64,000 bases of DNA from Ligustrum vulgare. Its lineage: Eukaryota; Streptophyta; Magnoliopsida; Lamiales; Oleaceae. Position numbers and translations under genes: made by a program. Below the pieces are notes generated by a model. That model made no database searches, had not been told where the DNA came from, and saw only the letters and a program-made list of their open reading frames with translations. Each line of letters opens with the position of its first letter. The first letter of the stretch is position 1. This document shows positions 21,301 to 34,559 of this stretch, piece by piece. The DNA lies in assembly GCA_963555705.1 (NCBI GenBank), contig OY743171.1, positions 14,755,352 through 14,819,351 of the forward strand. Reading direction: 5' to 3'.

Positions 21301-22134
21301 ATGTCTAATGGAAGCCTCGAGAAGTGGTTGTATTCTGACGACTACGTCTTGGATATCTTGCAAGGAATTAACATAATGATAGACGTAGCATGCGCATTGG
21401 AATATCTGCACTATGGTTACTCTACACCTATTGTTCACTGTGATTTGAAGCCAAGTAATGTTTTGCTCGGTGAAGATATGGTTGCCCACTTGAGTGATTT
21501 CGGAATTGCTAAGTTATTGGGTGAAGAAGAAAGCAGTGCATACACTACAACCCTAGGAACATTGGGTTACATTGCACCAGGTAATTAAAGCTCCTATCTT
21601 TTACTCCAATATTCTCTCTTGAGCATTTAGGATACGTTTGGCCGAATCGATTAATTTTTTTTTTTTTCTTTTCATTCTATGTATATTTCTAGATATTCCA
21701 ATATAGTACATTACAATATATCTATAATGTAGTGTAACACCAAATTTGATACAACTAATTAATTTCATAATGCTTGTGTAGAGTATGGATTGGAAGGATC
21801 AGTGTCAACTAGATGTGATGTTTATAGCTACGGGATTATGTTAATGGAAGTATTTACAAGAAAGAAACCAAGCAGTGAGATTTTTTCGGGTGATGTAAGC
21901 CTAAGGAGCTGGATAAATGATTCTATGCCCAATGCAATTACTAGAATTATAGATTCAAACATGTTGGGGCCAGAAGAAGAACACTCCACAGAAAAGTTGA
22001 AATGTTTGTCATCTTTAATGGAACTTGCTCTAAATTGCACCAGGGAAAGTGCCAATGAGAGGGTGAACATGAAAGATGTTGTTGTGGCATTGAAGAAGAT
22101 TAGATTTCAGCTACTCGATCCAAGGCAGGAATAA
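18396..22134 (+). pseudogene. LRR receptor-like kinase (subfamily XII type), one in-frame TGA
   Basis: Exons are 18396-19290, 19364-19507, 19589-21580 and 21782-22134, joined by GT-AG introns in matching phase (1128 codons including the stop). Order: signal peptide (MQLAYYFLRAIVLVQCVMAA), N-terminal LRR cap with CFWIGVTC, about 20 LRRs of the LxGxIP plant type, a membrane segment (IVFSLLGIIVLILIAMALAY), then a kinase with GAGSFGSVYRG, VAVKVF, HCDLKPSNVLL and DFG. Cys before the catalytic Asp makes it a non-RD kinase, as in FLS2/EFR/Xa21-like immune receptors of the plasma membrane. The ATG at 18396 is preferred over the in-frame 18288 start because it leads straight into the signal peptide. 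The reading frame is broken once, by TGA at 20113-20115 (codon 522) inside an LRR; CGA-to-TGA would explain it. Two introns split LRRs at the same Gly position, and the third lies in the conserved APE segment. The gene is either a young pseudogene or encodes a truncated receptor. Confidence 0.9.
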
Positions 22135-22849
22135 AGGGAACATCTAGCTATCAGTGGCCTTGTTTGCATTTTATAAATCCAGCTGCCAATTTCTCCGTTG
22201 TCGATTTGATCATCCATCACTCTGATTATTAGAAAAAAATTTGTCAATTTATTCTCAAGTCTATCTGTTATATCTCATTTTGCCTCTTGTCTGTGTAATA
22301 AAATTAAGAAACTTCCATTTGATGATATTTAGGGCTCACAAATTTTGTTTCCAAGGGAAAAAATTTGAAATTGAGATGGTAACATTCATTCAACACTCAA
22401 TAAAAAAATTCAATCATCCATCAATACTAAACAGAACTTTGTAGAAATTTTGGTTCGTATTTTACCTAGCAGAGAGAAGGTCTTACAGTTTTTATTAGTA
22501 CACATTCTATAGATTGGAGAGAGGGGAAAGAGAGGAAATTCTTTCTCTCTTACAGTTTTTATTAGTACACATATTCTACAAATTGGAGAGAGGGGAAAGA
22601 GAGGAAATTCTTCTACCGAGAGTGGAGAGAGATGAGAGAGAATACAATAGGTCTCCACCAATTTTCAACTTTTGTCCCCCAATCTAATTTTGCTCCCCAC
22701 TTTTTTTCGTTTCTTAATCCTCCACTTCCAATTTCACATTAACCTTCACATTCTCTCCATTAATATGATGTTCTTTAACTCCAAGTGCTTATCTTGATTG
22801 TTGATATTTTTTTTTTTATCTTGGAAGTACCTTTATGAAAGTATCATCA
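22135..22849. other. 3' flank of the receptor kinase with a short tandem repeat
   Basis: Presumed 3' untranslated and intergenic sequence. Two copies of a 67-bp unit starting CTTACAGTTTTTATTAGTAC lie at 22482 and 22549, each ending in GGAGAGAGGGGAAAGAGAGGAAATTCTT. No gene is seen. Confidence 0.5.
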
Positions 22850-23304
22850 ATTTCCGTATATTCGACTTTAGTTAAGGATTGAGCAATTGATCGTTGCTTC
22901 TTGGATGGTCACGAAAATAATACTGAACTAAGGAAAACTGTATTATCGAATGTGCTCTTCATGTCAGCAATATAACCTCCCCAATCACTATAACAAAAGC
23001 GTCATATCTTCACTTTCAAATTCTTCTCAAATCTAAACCCAAAAATTATTGTCCTCATTATGTGCCTAAACCCATTTTTTTTTCAATACCAAAATACTTA
23101 TGACTTGGACTATTCATGAACTTGAAAAGTAAACTTGCTTTATACATGAGATCTAATCTAATAATCTTATAAAAGTTCAATAGTCACCTATTAGGACACG
23201 TCATAAGTTATCCCATTATGTTATCTTGTAACATTTTTATCAAAATATCTCATCTTCCAAACATCATAAAGGAATCAATTATGCATCCTCCCCAAGGTCA
23301 AATT
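22850..23304 (-). pseudogene. Decayed Ty1/copia RNase H fragment
   Basis: On the minus strand, around 23000-22850, a broken frame reads CYSDWGGYIADMKSTF, then SKKQRSIAQSLTKVEYTEI after a stop. These are the RNase H motifs (Y-D-DWGG..KSTSG and Q..A-LS-EAEYIA) of copia polyproteins. It is heavily mutated, and the rest of the element is not recognisable. The solo LTR at 23305 is inserted directly beside it. Confidence 0.6.
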
Positions 23305-24713
23305 TGTTGGATAGTGTATGCCCGTCGAGTTAATTTAATTGTACTCGTGACATTTTTTGAATAAAATATTATTTTGATTATATTATTTTGAGCTTGCATG
23401 AGTCCATAGATCGATTCGATATTACTAATTGAGTGTTTAAGTTGTTAAACACAGAAAGATTCAATTTGTAACTCGATCTAAAATTATTGTTCACGATCAG
23501 TAAAATAAATATGGATAATTTATTTTTGATTGTCTCGATTTCATTAAAATCTATCTTTGATTTTGAAAATGAAATTGAGAGCGGGACCACGTGAAATTAA
23601 TTTTTGACATTGATCGTGCAAATTTAATTTCACTTGACTATCGTACATGGAACCTTAATCCTAATCGGATAATGAACTTCGATTACTAACTTGAAGTTTT
23701 TTGAGGTATCAATGGGTGAGATCAAATTGTTGGTCAATATCTCGGTACTTTGGGAATTAAAGTAAAATAACGAGGAACATATATTCGTATTATGGAATCC
23801 GTCAACATTAGGTATGATCATGATCTCACTGGTTCTTCTAGTGGACAGTTAAATCTGAGCTCAGTAATTCGACAGTGATTGTTGAATTCTATGATGTGAT
23901 GTGATCACATAGAACTGTCGATAGAAGATGGGAGTCGAGAATTTATGAATATTCAGATAAGGGTATTTTGGTCATTTAACCTTACTTCGAATATTCCAGT
24001 TGATCGACGGGGGTAACATGTAAGAGCGATAAGTCAGAGGATATAATTATTGGTTATTGCTTCAATAATTACAATTTTACTAAGAGTACAATCTCGTTAT
24101 TTTAGTGGAATAGAACGTGATTAATAAATTATTTTGATTGGTCAAGAGTTGACTGGATCAGAATTAATTTATTGGAGCTTAGTTTAATTGAGTCCGATCA
24201 GGTTCCCTTGGTGGCTTCAATATAACAGGCATATACAGACTTATAACTTGTATTGGGCCGTGCAGAAATGGGCCTAGGTTATAGTATTAGGGTTGGTAGG
24301 GTTTTAGAGGGTAAAGAAGTTATAAATAGTCTTCTAAGACTATTTTTCTTAACCTAATACACATGTGGGCGGGACACACACTAAAGTGTGAAGTGTGTGT
24401 TTTCTTCTCTTGATTAAAACCCTAACCCTAGTGTAACCAAATCCCAGAGAAAAGTGACCACACACTTGCATAGCCTCTGTTGGAGAACACCAAGGAAAAC
24501 TTGAAGGTTTGGAGATTGGTGAAATCAAGAACAACACAGATAATCGTCAAATCACGCTACAAGAGTAACGATTACTAAACTATTATCTGTTCAAAATTAT
24601 TTAATCTAGTCACATACATAAAACGGCGAATTCCTATTATGGGATGATCCAAATCACAAGAAATTAATTTTTGTGATTAGATATCCCGTTGCGTCAATAT
24701 TTTTCCCAACAAA
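23305..24713 (+). mobile_element. Solo LTR, 1.4 kb, TSD AAATT
   Basis: It starts TGTTGGATAGTGTATGCCCG and ends TTTTTCCCAACA, with the short inverted ends TGTTGG/CCAACA. AAATT is duplicated on both sides (23300-23304 and 24714-24718). A TATA box (TTATAAATAG) near 24321 gives the plus orientation. No internal domain, primer site or second LTR follows, so this is a solo LTR left by LTR-LTR recombination. End sequence and length resemble Ty1/copia LTRs, which is inference. Confidence 0.9.
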
Positions 24714-26099
24714 ATTCCTATTGAATATCCCAGCCATATATACATATTACTAATCTTAATAAGTCAACGAGGCAATCTTTCATTCTTAGTTTGAGTAATA
24801 TAATTACCACCGCCAATATTAAGCACCAATCTAAGTGATATTTATAAAAAATGAAATGATAGATTCATTTAAATATAAAGTCACATGAATTATTTAATTG
24901 AACTTATAAAATGAAATCACTTCAACCGGTGTTTCAGTACCACTGGTGCTACGTGATATTATTCTTCTTAGTAGAGTATATGCATGCAGTCGTGTTGATA
25001 GCACGAGCATGGTAGGCATTGGCAATGACTAAAACCCTTTTTCGTTTATCTAATCTTTGTCTTCAATTTGAATATTAATATGTGATTCATGTTTTCCATG
25101 ATTGTGCAATAAAAGTGCACTCACCTAGTTCTAAGACGAATAATGCAACAATATAAGATGTAAAAGCTAAAGATCGATATTTTGAATTCTTGATCATACT
25201 CATTGTCATGTTATTGTAATGTCTCTTTGACTATGGGTCACTTTCTTACCCATTACATGAAGGAGATTGTGATTTTTTATGGTTAATTTAGCGATTTCAT
25301 TCATCAACTGATAGACTAGCCACTTGTTTTCCTTTGAAGAAGCATTATTTAGTTAACTTGGAAAGATATTAGACATTTTATAATACCCCTTTTCATGCAC
25401 TTATTTATAACGACTATTCATAACACAAAAAATACATATAGGTGATGGGGATTGTACTTTATTGCCTCGCACCAAAGGTTAGAGTTCGTGCAAACATCGT
25501 TGAAAGCACTCTCCAACTTGTTCAGAACATAAAATCTATTTTAGTTTTGTCATTTGGAACTATATTTCGTTACATGTAGTTGTGTTTGTTATAATAGATT
25601 AGTCGTGGTTCATGTCGATCTATATAACATGTTTGTTATGTATAGAAGTGATCAATCAGTTAATATAATGCGAGGAATGTGCCATGAAAAAGCATAATAG
25701 TTTTATGGGTGTGCATAAAAGCGTCCATACACAATTTTTTTTTTAATTACATTAAAAAAATTAATTTAGTTTAAAGCTTTGGATAATACAAAAATATTTG
25801 CATGAACAACATTTTTTAATGAAATGTTTATTAAAGTCGAATCAAACAAACACATCTTCATTTTAGAGCTTATGAAAGGGAATATTTAATTAACATTAAA
25901 TTTTCAAATCATTAAAGTCTCAAAGTTTTCTACTTCCTTTTATATTTATCAAATGAAAATCTGACGGTCACTAGCTAATAAAGATTTCAAGTTAATAAAG
26001 ATATATTCCACAATGACTTTTTCATGATCAATATTATTTATGTCATTTGGTCGGCTCTTCAAGTAACATAGATAAAATATTCAATATTCATATTTTAAT
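24714..26099. other. Intergenic stretch, unassigned
   Basis: I see no gene, RNA gene or clear repeat on either strand. The sequence is AT-rich and lies between the solo LTR and CACTA copy 2. Confidence 0.35.
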
Positions 26100-26584
26100 C
26101 ACTAGTACAAAATCGCACATAAAAAATGGAGATTACGCGTCGTTTTATGTAACAACCGACGCCAATTGAAAACGCGGTGACAATTTTGTAAATAAATTTT
26201 AAGTAAAGGCGTCGGTTCAAGAGGAACCGACGCCCAAAGGGCTTCGGTTCTGCGCCCTTTTCATTTGTATAATCCGCGCGCGTAACTCACTTCACACACG
26301 AAACTCTCTCCACTCTCTCCACGCCCAAACTCTCTCCACTCTCTCCACGCCCAAGCAGCCACCGCCCGCCCGTCGCTGCCACCGCCCATCGCCGTCGCCG
26401 CCACCGCCCGCCTGTCGCCGCCCCGCCCAGTCGCCGCGCCGCTAGGTTACCTTAAATCTCTACCCCTACTTAGTTTTTGTATAAATGTGTGTGTGTGTTC
26501 ATATAATGTTTGTGTATATATATGTATGTATATATATATATATATCTATGTGTGTATGTGCGTGTATGTATATCTTTGTGTGTG

Positions 26585-26617
<33 letters not shown>

Positions 26618-26620
26618 TTT

Positions 26621-26659
<39 letters not shown>

Positions 26660-28383
26660 GTGTGTATGTATATGTTTGTGCATATATATATATAATTGAT
26701 TTATTATTTATCAAGTTAATTGGTTTGTTTGAATATATATTATTGATTTGAAGTTAGTAGATTGATATACAGTAATATTTGATTTATTGGAGTTAAGTTA
26801 TGCAATCTTAGTTTGATTTTTAAAAGTTGAGAATTGATTTTGGATTAATGTTGGAGTAGTAGATGATGTTGAAGTTTGATTGGAGTTGCGTTTGAGTTTT
26901 GAATATGTCGATGGTGAATAATTTGGTTTTATTGTAGTATTTTCATTCCCCCTATAGGTTGGCTAAGTCCAATTCACGGAGGAGACTCTGCCAAAATTTT
27001 CGTAAAATTTTACAAATAAAAAATGAAAATTATAATTTAAGGTGACTGTCACTCGTACAAAATTGACCATACTAAAAAAATAACTATATAAAATACAATC
27101 ATCCTTGTAAACTTTTAATCTTTTTAATTATATCTTCACATATAGGTCGTAAATTATCTTATTTGATTCCAACTAATAAACTTTCTTGTATTCTTTATAT
27201 ATGCGCTATACATTGTTAATATTATTTGTGATCTTGATAACAATAATTTGATATATATATTTCTAACATGAATATTGATTGTCATATGTGCAGGTACGTG
27301 TTATATTGTTTTAATATAATGGCGGAGTCTTCAAGTTCTTCAGACGATCATAGTGCTGCCCAAACAAAAAGGACAAGAGGGCCGACTATGTGTAAGAAAA
27401 TTAAGAAGGCAGGGGAAGAAATCAATGTTATTGAGTTCGATGAAAAAAATAGGCCGATCGGACCAGGAAAGAATAATTTCAAAGCTTTTATAGGGTCTTT
27501 GGTCCGTATTCACGTTGACATAAACATCAGTGATTGGCACAAAGTGGATCAAGGCCTTAAGGATATGATGTGGGAAGAAATCAAGGTACTATCACTTTAT
27601 ACATAATGAATTGAACATTAATCGTAATATTTTTTATAACATCGCATATTATCCTTATCTTTCAGAGGGAGTTCAATATCCCCGATGATCGTCGTCTGAA
27701 ATCAAGTGTTTTGAAAGTTGCGGGGATGCGATGGAAAGATTTTAAGACAAGGCTGGTTCATAAGTACATTACACATGACCACCCAAAATATAAATCCCCT
27801 ACGCAGCTTTATGATTTCTTATCTGAAGAGCAATGAGAGTTGTTCAAGAAAGAACGACAAACGGAGCAATTTAAGGTATATTGAAATGTACGCATATGAT
27901 TTATTGAGTTGAAAAACTAAAAATATATTATTTTATTCAGGAGAAAAGTAAGAAGGCTAGAGATAGTCAAATGCAAAATGAGCATCCCCATTATTTGGGC
28001 TCAGCAGGTTATGTGGGGATGAAGCCACAATGGTTAGTAAGCGACCCACTATCTTCTAGCACTTCATGTGACATGATTAGCTCCTCAATTGTAAGCGAGG
28101 ATCGCAGTTTAGATTGAGTTCGAGCTAGATCAAAAAAGAAAGAAGATGTAACTTACTACATCCCCAAAGAGAAAACTAGAGGGGTGTTTGACAAAATTGT
28201 AAGTATATCTTCCCGGTTTTTCATATTTTCAATTCAAATTTACTTTAATACTTGTATTTAGTTTTCAGTTTTTTTTTTTTTAAAAAACAGGTAGAAAAGG
28301 CTGAGCAGGCCACACAGGGGACATTTGTGGCAAGTAGGCAACATGATATTTTAAGTGAAGTCTTTGGGAAGGAGGATCATCCT

Positions 28384-31112
28384 TGTAGCGACCCAGAATT
28401 TTTACGCAATAAATAATTATTTTAATTGTGTCGCTACTATTTCACCTATTATTTTGAAGTTAACGCCGCGACGAATTCGTCTAGCCAAGTCAAGAAATAT
28501 CGAATCTGTTCGATTTTAAATTAAAATCCGAATTTCTAAAATTATGTTATTTTAATTATTTATTCAAAGTATTATTTTCAAAATCATTTTAAATTCCAAA
28601 TTTATTCTCAAATGTATTTTCAGTCCAAAATATATCTATTTTAAATACGTTTCTTGATCGAAGTTAGTCAAATTTTAATTAATTATCTTAATTTAAACAT
28701 TAGCTTAATTATCCTGCCGAAAGCATATTCCCTTAATCATGTTTCTTATTTTTCTCTTTTTCTTTAAAACATAGCATCTTCATCATTATCATCATCAACC
28801 CCACCTCATTTACAAGCCAAACTCCACCTCCATCTTTAATAATGGAGCAACTGCCTACTCATTCCAACTCATTTATGAATCTACCCCATCTTCATTTCAA
28901 TACACATGGCACAACTCACACTTCCATATACCTAGATTCCACAATACAATATATATAAACATCATCATCTCAGCACCTGCATAGCCGAAAGCCATTTCCA
29001 ATTCAATCACCATCCTCTGCAATTCACAACTTTTCCTTCAATACCAAATCTGATACATACAGCAAACCAAGTTCACTGCAATACCACAAATCACAACTCT
29101 GCAGCACCTCAACCATAGCCAAGATCCATTACCAATTCACCACCAACACTGCCCTCTACCTCCATCAACCTGATTCAATTCATCGATTCATCACCAAACA
29201 AAGTTTCAACAATTCTGCTGCTATCAAACACCCAATCACCGAAGACAATCACTCGGCTGTTTTCATTTCACCACAGCGAACATCATCTCCTCCGCCCTTC
29301 GAAACCACTAGTCAACCACACAATCCATCACCACAGCCCACATCGCCGGAATTTCAGACCCAAATCGCGAACTAAGATTTGATTTCTTTTCGGTTTCGCC
29401 CTTGTTTCTCGCACCCAAGCCCTCAAACCAGAATCCCACCTTGACCGAAGCTCGCCGCCTCTATGCGCCGGCGTTTCGCCGGCCAAATCGTCGGTTTTTG
29501 GCGAGGCAGTCTTCTCTCTCGTCCGTCTCTACTCTGCCTTCGTTTTCTCTCTCTCTCTAACATTCTGAAACAATGAGAGAGAGTAAAGTAAAGAATCTGA
29601 TAATATATATTAATTTTCGGAAATTGCAATGTTGGTCCCCAAGTTTTAAAAGTTTCAAAATCAGTCCCTGACGTTTTAAATTGTTTCAAATCAGCCTCTT
29701 TCACTTTAAAATCTATTATTTCAGTCCATGCTGATTTACTTTATTTGATTTTAAGCTCAACTATCAAAAGTATTCATTTTAATCCCTCAACTTTCAAAAT
29801 ATCTATTTTAGTCCCTGAACTTTCAAAGCATTCATTTTAGTCCCTCAACTTTCAAAACATCAATTTTAGTCCTCAAATTATAATTTATCATTTTGAACTA
29901 TATATTCGATATACTAAAGTGACTTATTGGCTAAGACGAAGCGTACGGAGAATTTAAAGAAATTGAAGTCATTCCCGCTCAACTTTGCACTCGTCGGATT
30001 TGAGGTAGACTCGCACTTATTAATTGATTTAAATTATGATTTCATATAAATGTCATGTGACTTGTGAAAGTCAATTTTCAAGAAAATTAAGTATGTTTTA
30101 TGAAAGGTAAATATACCTTATGTTTTTATGAAAAGTAAGTATACCCTATGTTTTTACGATAATGTTTTATATGTTTTGGATCATTGCTATGCACATAAGA
30201 ATTCTTACCACCTAAGTTCGGTAGAATTCTGTGTTTCCATATGTTTATGAGGATTTACCACCTAAGTTCGGTAAAATTCCTGTCTCATATGGTTATGAGG
30301 ATTTCGATCCTACCCTATGTTATGATGGAAATGATCCCTATGAATTTCAAGAATTATGTTTTGGTATACTTACTGTTATTATGATTTTACTGCATAAGAA
30401 TTCTTGCCACCTAAGTTCGGTAAAGTTCTTGTGTCTCCTTATGTTTATGAGGATTTCAATCCTATCTTATGTTATGCTTTCAAAAGAAATTATGCTTGGC
30501 ATAATTAAAATGTTTTTATAAGTATATGGTTTTCAAAGAGCTGTTTTCAAAGAGCTATTTTCAAAGAGCCTATGATTTGCAAAATATGTCCCGTGCTGTA
30601 ATGCACAATATGAGTTTTATCAAGAGCCGTTTTATAAAGAAGCTCTATCAATGCCTGTTTTATAAAGAGCCGGGATTTATGTGTTTAATCATCTTATAAA
30701 TTAAATTAATTTGCGATGAGTCTACTGAGTATTTCCCCCATGAAATACTCACCCTACTTTTTAACAGTTTTGCAGATTTCGGAGACGGTGGCGAGCGATG
30801 AATGATGGTGGCAATAATCGTTAAACGGTTGAAAGTTTGACGTTAATGATTTCCGTATTTTCCAAACAATCGAATAATTTAGAGAAGTTCATTTATTTGA
30901 GAAATTATGACATTGTCAATTTCTTTACAAAATTAATGGTTCGATTTACTATTTCAAATGGTTTCATAAATATTTCAATTTTATCGGCCATTACAGTTTA
31001 TTTAATGTTGCCAAAAATGAATTTCAATTATTTCTTCCGCAAAAATATTATTCGAAAAATTTAGACAGAAAATGACGTAGTGAATCGGGTATACGGAACT
31101 CGGGGCGCTACA
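28384..31112 (+). mobile_element. Long solo LTR, plus orientation, TSD ATCCT
   Basis: It starts TGTAGCGACCCAGAATTTTT and ends CTCGGGGCGCTACA. ATCCT is duplicated at 28379-28383 and 31113-31117. There is no open frame of note. A TATA box (TATATAAA, about 28952) and a long leader-like region sit in the first third. Degenerate 'ttttagtccctNaactttcaaa' repeats lie at 29630-29880, and repeats of 'CCACCTAAGTTCGGTA' at 30208-30425. LTR length near 2.7 kb and these ends suggest a Tekay/Del-like gypsy family, which is inference. Confidence 0.85.
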
Positions 31113-31739
31113 ATCCTGGTAGGGTGAGGGGGTATGGCGTGTTTGTCACCACGAGGGATGTTTACGACAAGCCGGACGATTACCTCAGACAATCGTGTGG
31201 GGTTGTTTCAGTAGATGACATTAAGGAGATAATCAGGCACGAGATGGAGGATAGCATTACCGAGAAGGTCAGACATCAAACCATGTCGGAGATGCAAAGT
31301 AAATTTGACAGTATGCAAAGTGCGTACCATAGTATGCAGAGTAAATACGATGATATCCTCCAGCGCTTGGGCCTAAATGTTGATGCCGAGGTGGACGTAA
31401 CTCCACACCCCCGACCTCTAACTCGAAGCAGTTGTCATTCCGTGAATCCAGACCCATTTGATGGGCTTCAGGTACTTAATGCTAAATTATTTAAGTTTTT
31501 TTTTAATATTGCTTATTTCATTTCAAATGGAAAGTGATGACTTATATGTTCAATTATATATGTTGAAAAATAGAAGCCGATTCCTTGTCGTCTCGCCGTA
31601 AGTCATGATGGTGAGAAACAAATAGTGGCCAGTGGAATGGTTTATCCGTCCGGAGCCGACACTGTGGTGCATCATCAACCACTCTGGCTTGATCATGTGA
31701 AGGTGTCCGTTGACCATGTCGTAGATGGTGCGGAAGAGT

Positions 31740-34559
31740 TGTAACGCCCCGAATTTCGAGGAGCACGGGAACATCACTTTTCTAAATTCTTAAATAAACT
31801 TTCTTGCGGAAAATAAATTAAATATTAAATATCGCATTTATTGGATATAAGTTTAGCGATAATAGTACAAACTTAATAAAAATGAGAATTCTTGATAAAT
31901 TAAAATGATTGTTTCGAAAATTCACGACTTTCAAAATAAAATCAAATTATATCCTTCGCCATTGCCCATCACTCGCCACCGTCGCCGAAATCTGCAAAAT
32001 TGTTAAAACCACGGGGTGAGCATTTCAAAATGGAATACTCAGTAGACTCATCTCCAGCAATTAATCTACAAGATAATTGAACACGTAATCATGCAAATAA
32101 TGTAGTGACATTCTTTTCTTATTTATAGGCATCACATAGTGAACGCAAATGAACACATTCTTTTCTTTTCTTGGCTAGCAGATAAGTTATGCTCAGCATA
32201 ACATAAATTATTTATCTCAAAAGAGATATTCTTTTCTCATGCAATTAAGCACAAAATCACACAAATCCACATAACACATACAATTATAATATAAATCAAT
32301 TAGTGGGGGCGAGTCTACCTTAAATCCGACGAGTGCAAAGTTGAGCGGGAAATGACTTAAATCCTTTAAATCTCCATATGCCTCGTCTAGCCAATAAGTT
32401 AAATTAGTCTTTAGAAATTTATGGTTTAAAAATGATAATTTACAATTTGAGGACTAAAATTGATGTTTTGAAAGTTGATGGACTAAAATGAATACTTTGA
32501 AAGTTGATGGACTAAAATGAATACTTTTTTGAAAGTTGATATTTATATATTATATATATATCATTTTAAATCAATATGAACAAAATCAAAAGACTTTAAA
32601 ATATGGGAGCTTAAATGATTGCTTTTAAACCTTTGGGGACTAAAATGTAAATCTTTCAAAAGTTGGGTCGGAACTCAAAACGAATATTAAACTATAGGGC
32701 TGAAATAATTGATTTGAAACCAAAAGGGACTGATTTGAATAACTTTTCAAACTTGGGGGCTGAAATAGATACTTTGGAAAAATCAAGGACCAAAATGCAA
32801 ATTTTCGAAATCAAAATATAATTAAATTAACTTTACTCTCTTTCCCATTCATTTCGAGATTCAGAGAGAAATAGAGATGGAGTGCGAAGGACCAAACGAA
32901 ATCCGGTGGTGTACTGCGCAAATTCGCCGGTCAGGATGCCGCGCTCTTGCGCTGGCGAGTTCGTGCGGTGCTGCCGCCATCATCTGGCGGCGGCGGAGGT
33001 GATTTTTGGTGCAGTTTAGGTGCGAGGAAAGAGGTTCGAAACCGAGGTGAAGGGTGGGGCGATCTCCGGCGAAAAACCGGTGAATATGGGTCGACAGTGG
33101 AGGTAAGTTTATGGGTTAAGTTTATTCTTGGTTTTGTGTTTTGATTTGGGGTAAATTTGAGGGTGATTGAGAAGTGGGCAGTGGCAGATGAAGGTGGTGC
33201 GCGACCGTTTGTGTGGGGCTGTGGTTTGGGTTCGTACGTAAATCTGAAATTGAGCAGTGGCGGATTGGTCATGGTGGTGATGGTGTTTCCGGTCGTGAAA
33301 TTGATTTTTGGTTTTTGATTTGAATGCGGTGATTTGCGCGATTCCTGTATGCAGATCGTGGGTTGTGAAATTTCGTCTATGGAAAAACGGAGTTTGGGCA
33401 GTGGGTGTGGTGACTCGGCTGATGATGATGATTCCGATGGTTTGGGTTGGTTTGGAGTCTGCGTGACGGGGTGTTGAAGTGACAGTAGGTGGTCGCGGGT
33501 ATGGTGGTTGCCGATGTAGGTGATTGTAATTGGGCAATGTGAAGTATGAATTTCTTGCCTTCTTCGAATCCATTTTTTGGATTGAAGAGAAGTACCTTCA
33601 ATTGCCCCAAGTTCCATTAATTGGATTTGAAATGAATGAGGGTGATGGTGTGGTGGTTAAAGTCGGCAGAGGACTCACAAAGGAGGCTTGGTGGTTGAGA
33701 GTCGTCTATGGGGCTGGTAAAATTTGTGTCTGTGGTGGTTGTGAGAATGAAGATAGGGAAGTGCATACCCTGAGTTGCAGGTTTGTGTGTGTCTGGTGAA
33801 CGTGAGGGGAATAGGGGTTAATATTATGTTAGGTGTGCATCCTGTTTTGGTAAATTAGAGAAAAGTATGGAAGATCAATATTAATTTATGAAAATTGAAA
33901 CTAAATGTGGCAGAGAATTATGGTAAGCAGGATTTTTACCAAAGTGACATGTGCATGACTGTGGTAATTGGGAAGAAATTGGGCTGTATGGGGAATTAAA
34001 ATGGGGCAAGATAATAAAGTTGGAAATTTTGAACTAGAAGATAATAAATTGGATCCAAAGTAAATAGAAATTTTTCTTGAATGATTGAGAGGAGATGAAT
34101 GAGGAAGGTGGCAAATGGGAATCTGCAAAAGAAACTGAGGAGACGTGTGGGAAAAGAATTGGGGAAATGATGCTAACTGAATTGAATGAAAATTAAAATG
34201 GAACAAGGTAACGAAGTTGAGAATTTGAAAAAAATGAATTGGATTCAAAATAAATAAAATTTAGCTTAAAGTAATTTGAATCTAAATAATTAAAAATTTG
34301 ACTTTAAAATAAATAATGGTCTTGGACATAAAATCAAATAATTTGGTAATCTATTGAAAGTTGAAATCTGGACTTGAGAATTAAAAAAATGAAAATGATC
34401 CATTTTAATGGAACTGGAATTTGACTAAGATAAATTTAAAATAAAATTTTACTTCGTTGGTTAGACGAACACGTGTTTAAAATAAATTGGTAAAGTCGTA
34501 GCGACATGTTTTAAATAATATTTATTCAAATAAGTCATAGAAAATTCTTGGTCGCTACA
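31740..34559 (-). mobile_element. Long solo LTR of the same family, minus orientation
   Basis: It starts TGTAACGCCCCGAATTTCGA and ends TTCTTGGTCGCTACA, the reverse complement of the 28384-31112 ends. The duplicated target is AGAGT (31735-31739) versus AGCGT (34560-34564); copy 1 of the CACTA has AGCGT here, so one base mutated after insertion. 'GAAAGTTGATGGACTAAAATG' repeats lie at 32468-32530. The 228-codon open frame on the minus strand (32931-33617) is Pro/Ser/His-rich with no known domain and is taken as chance. Confidence 0.85.

Noticed and set aside
32931..33617. 228-codon open frame on the minus strand inside a long solo LTR
   Set aside because: Pro/Ser/His-rich composition, no domain, overlapped by frames on both strands, and not preserved in the sister LTRs; it follows from the GC-rich leader of the LTR.
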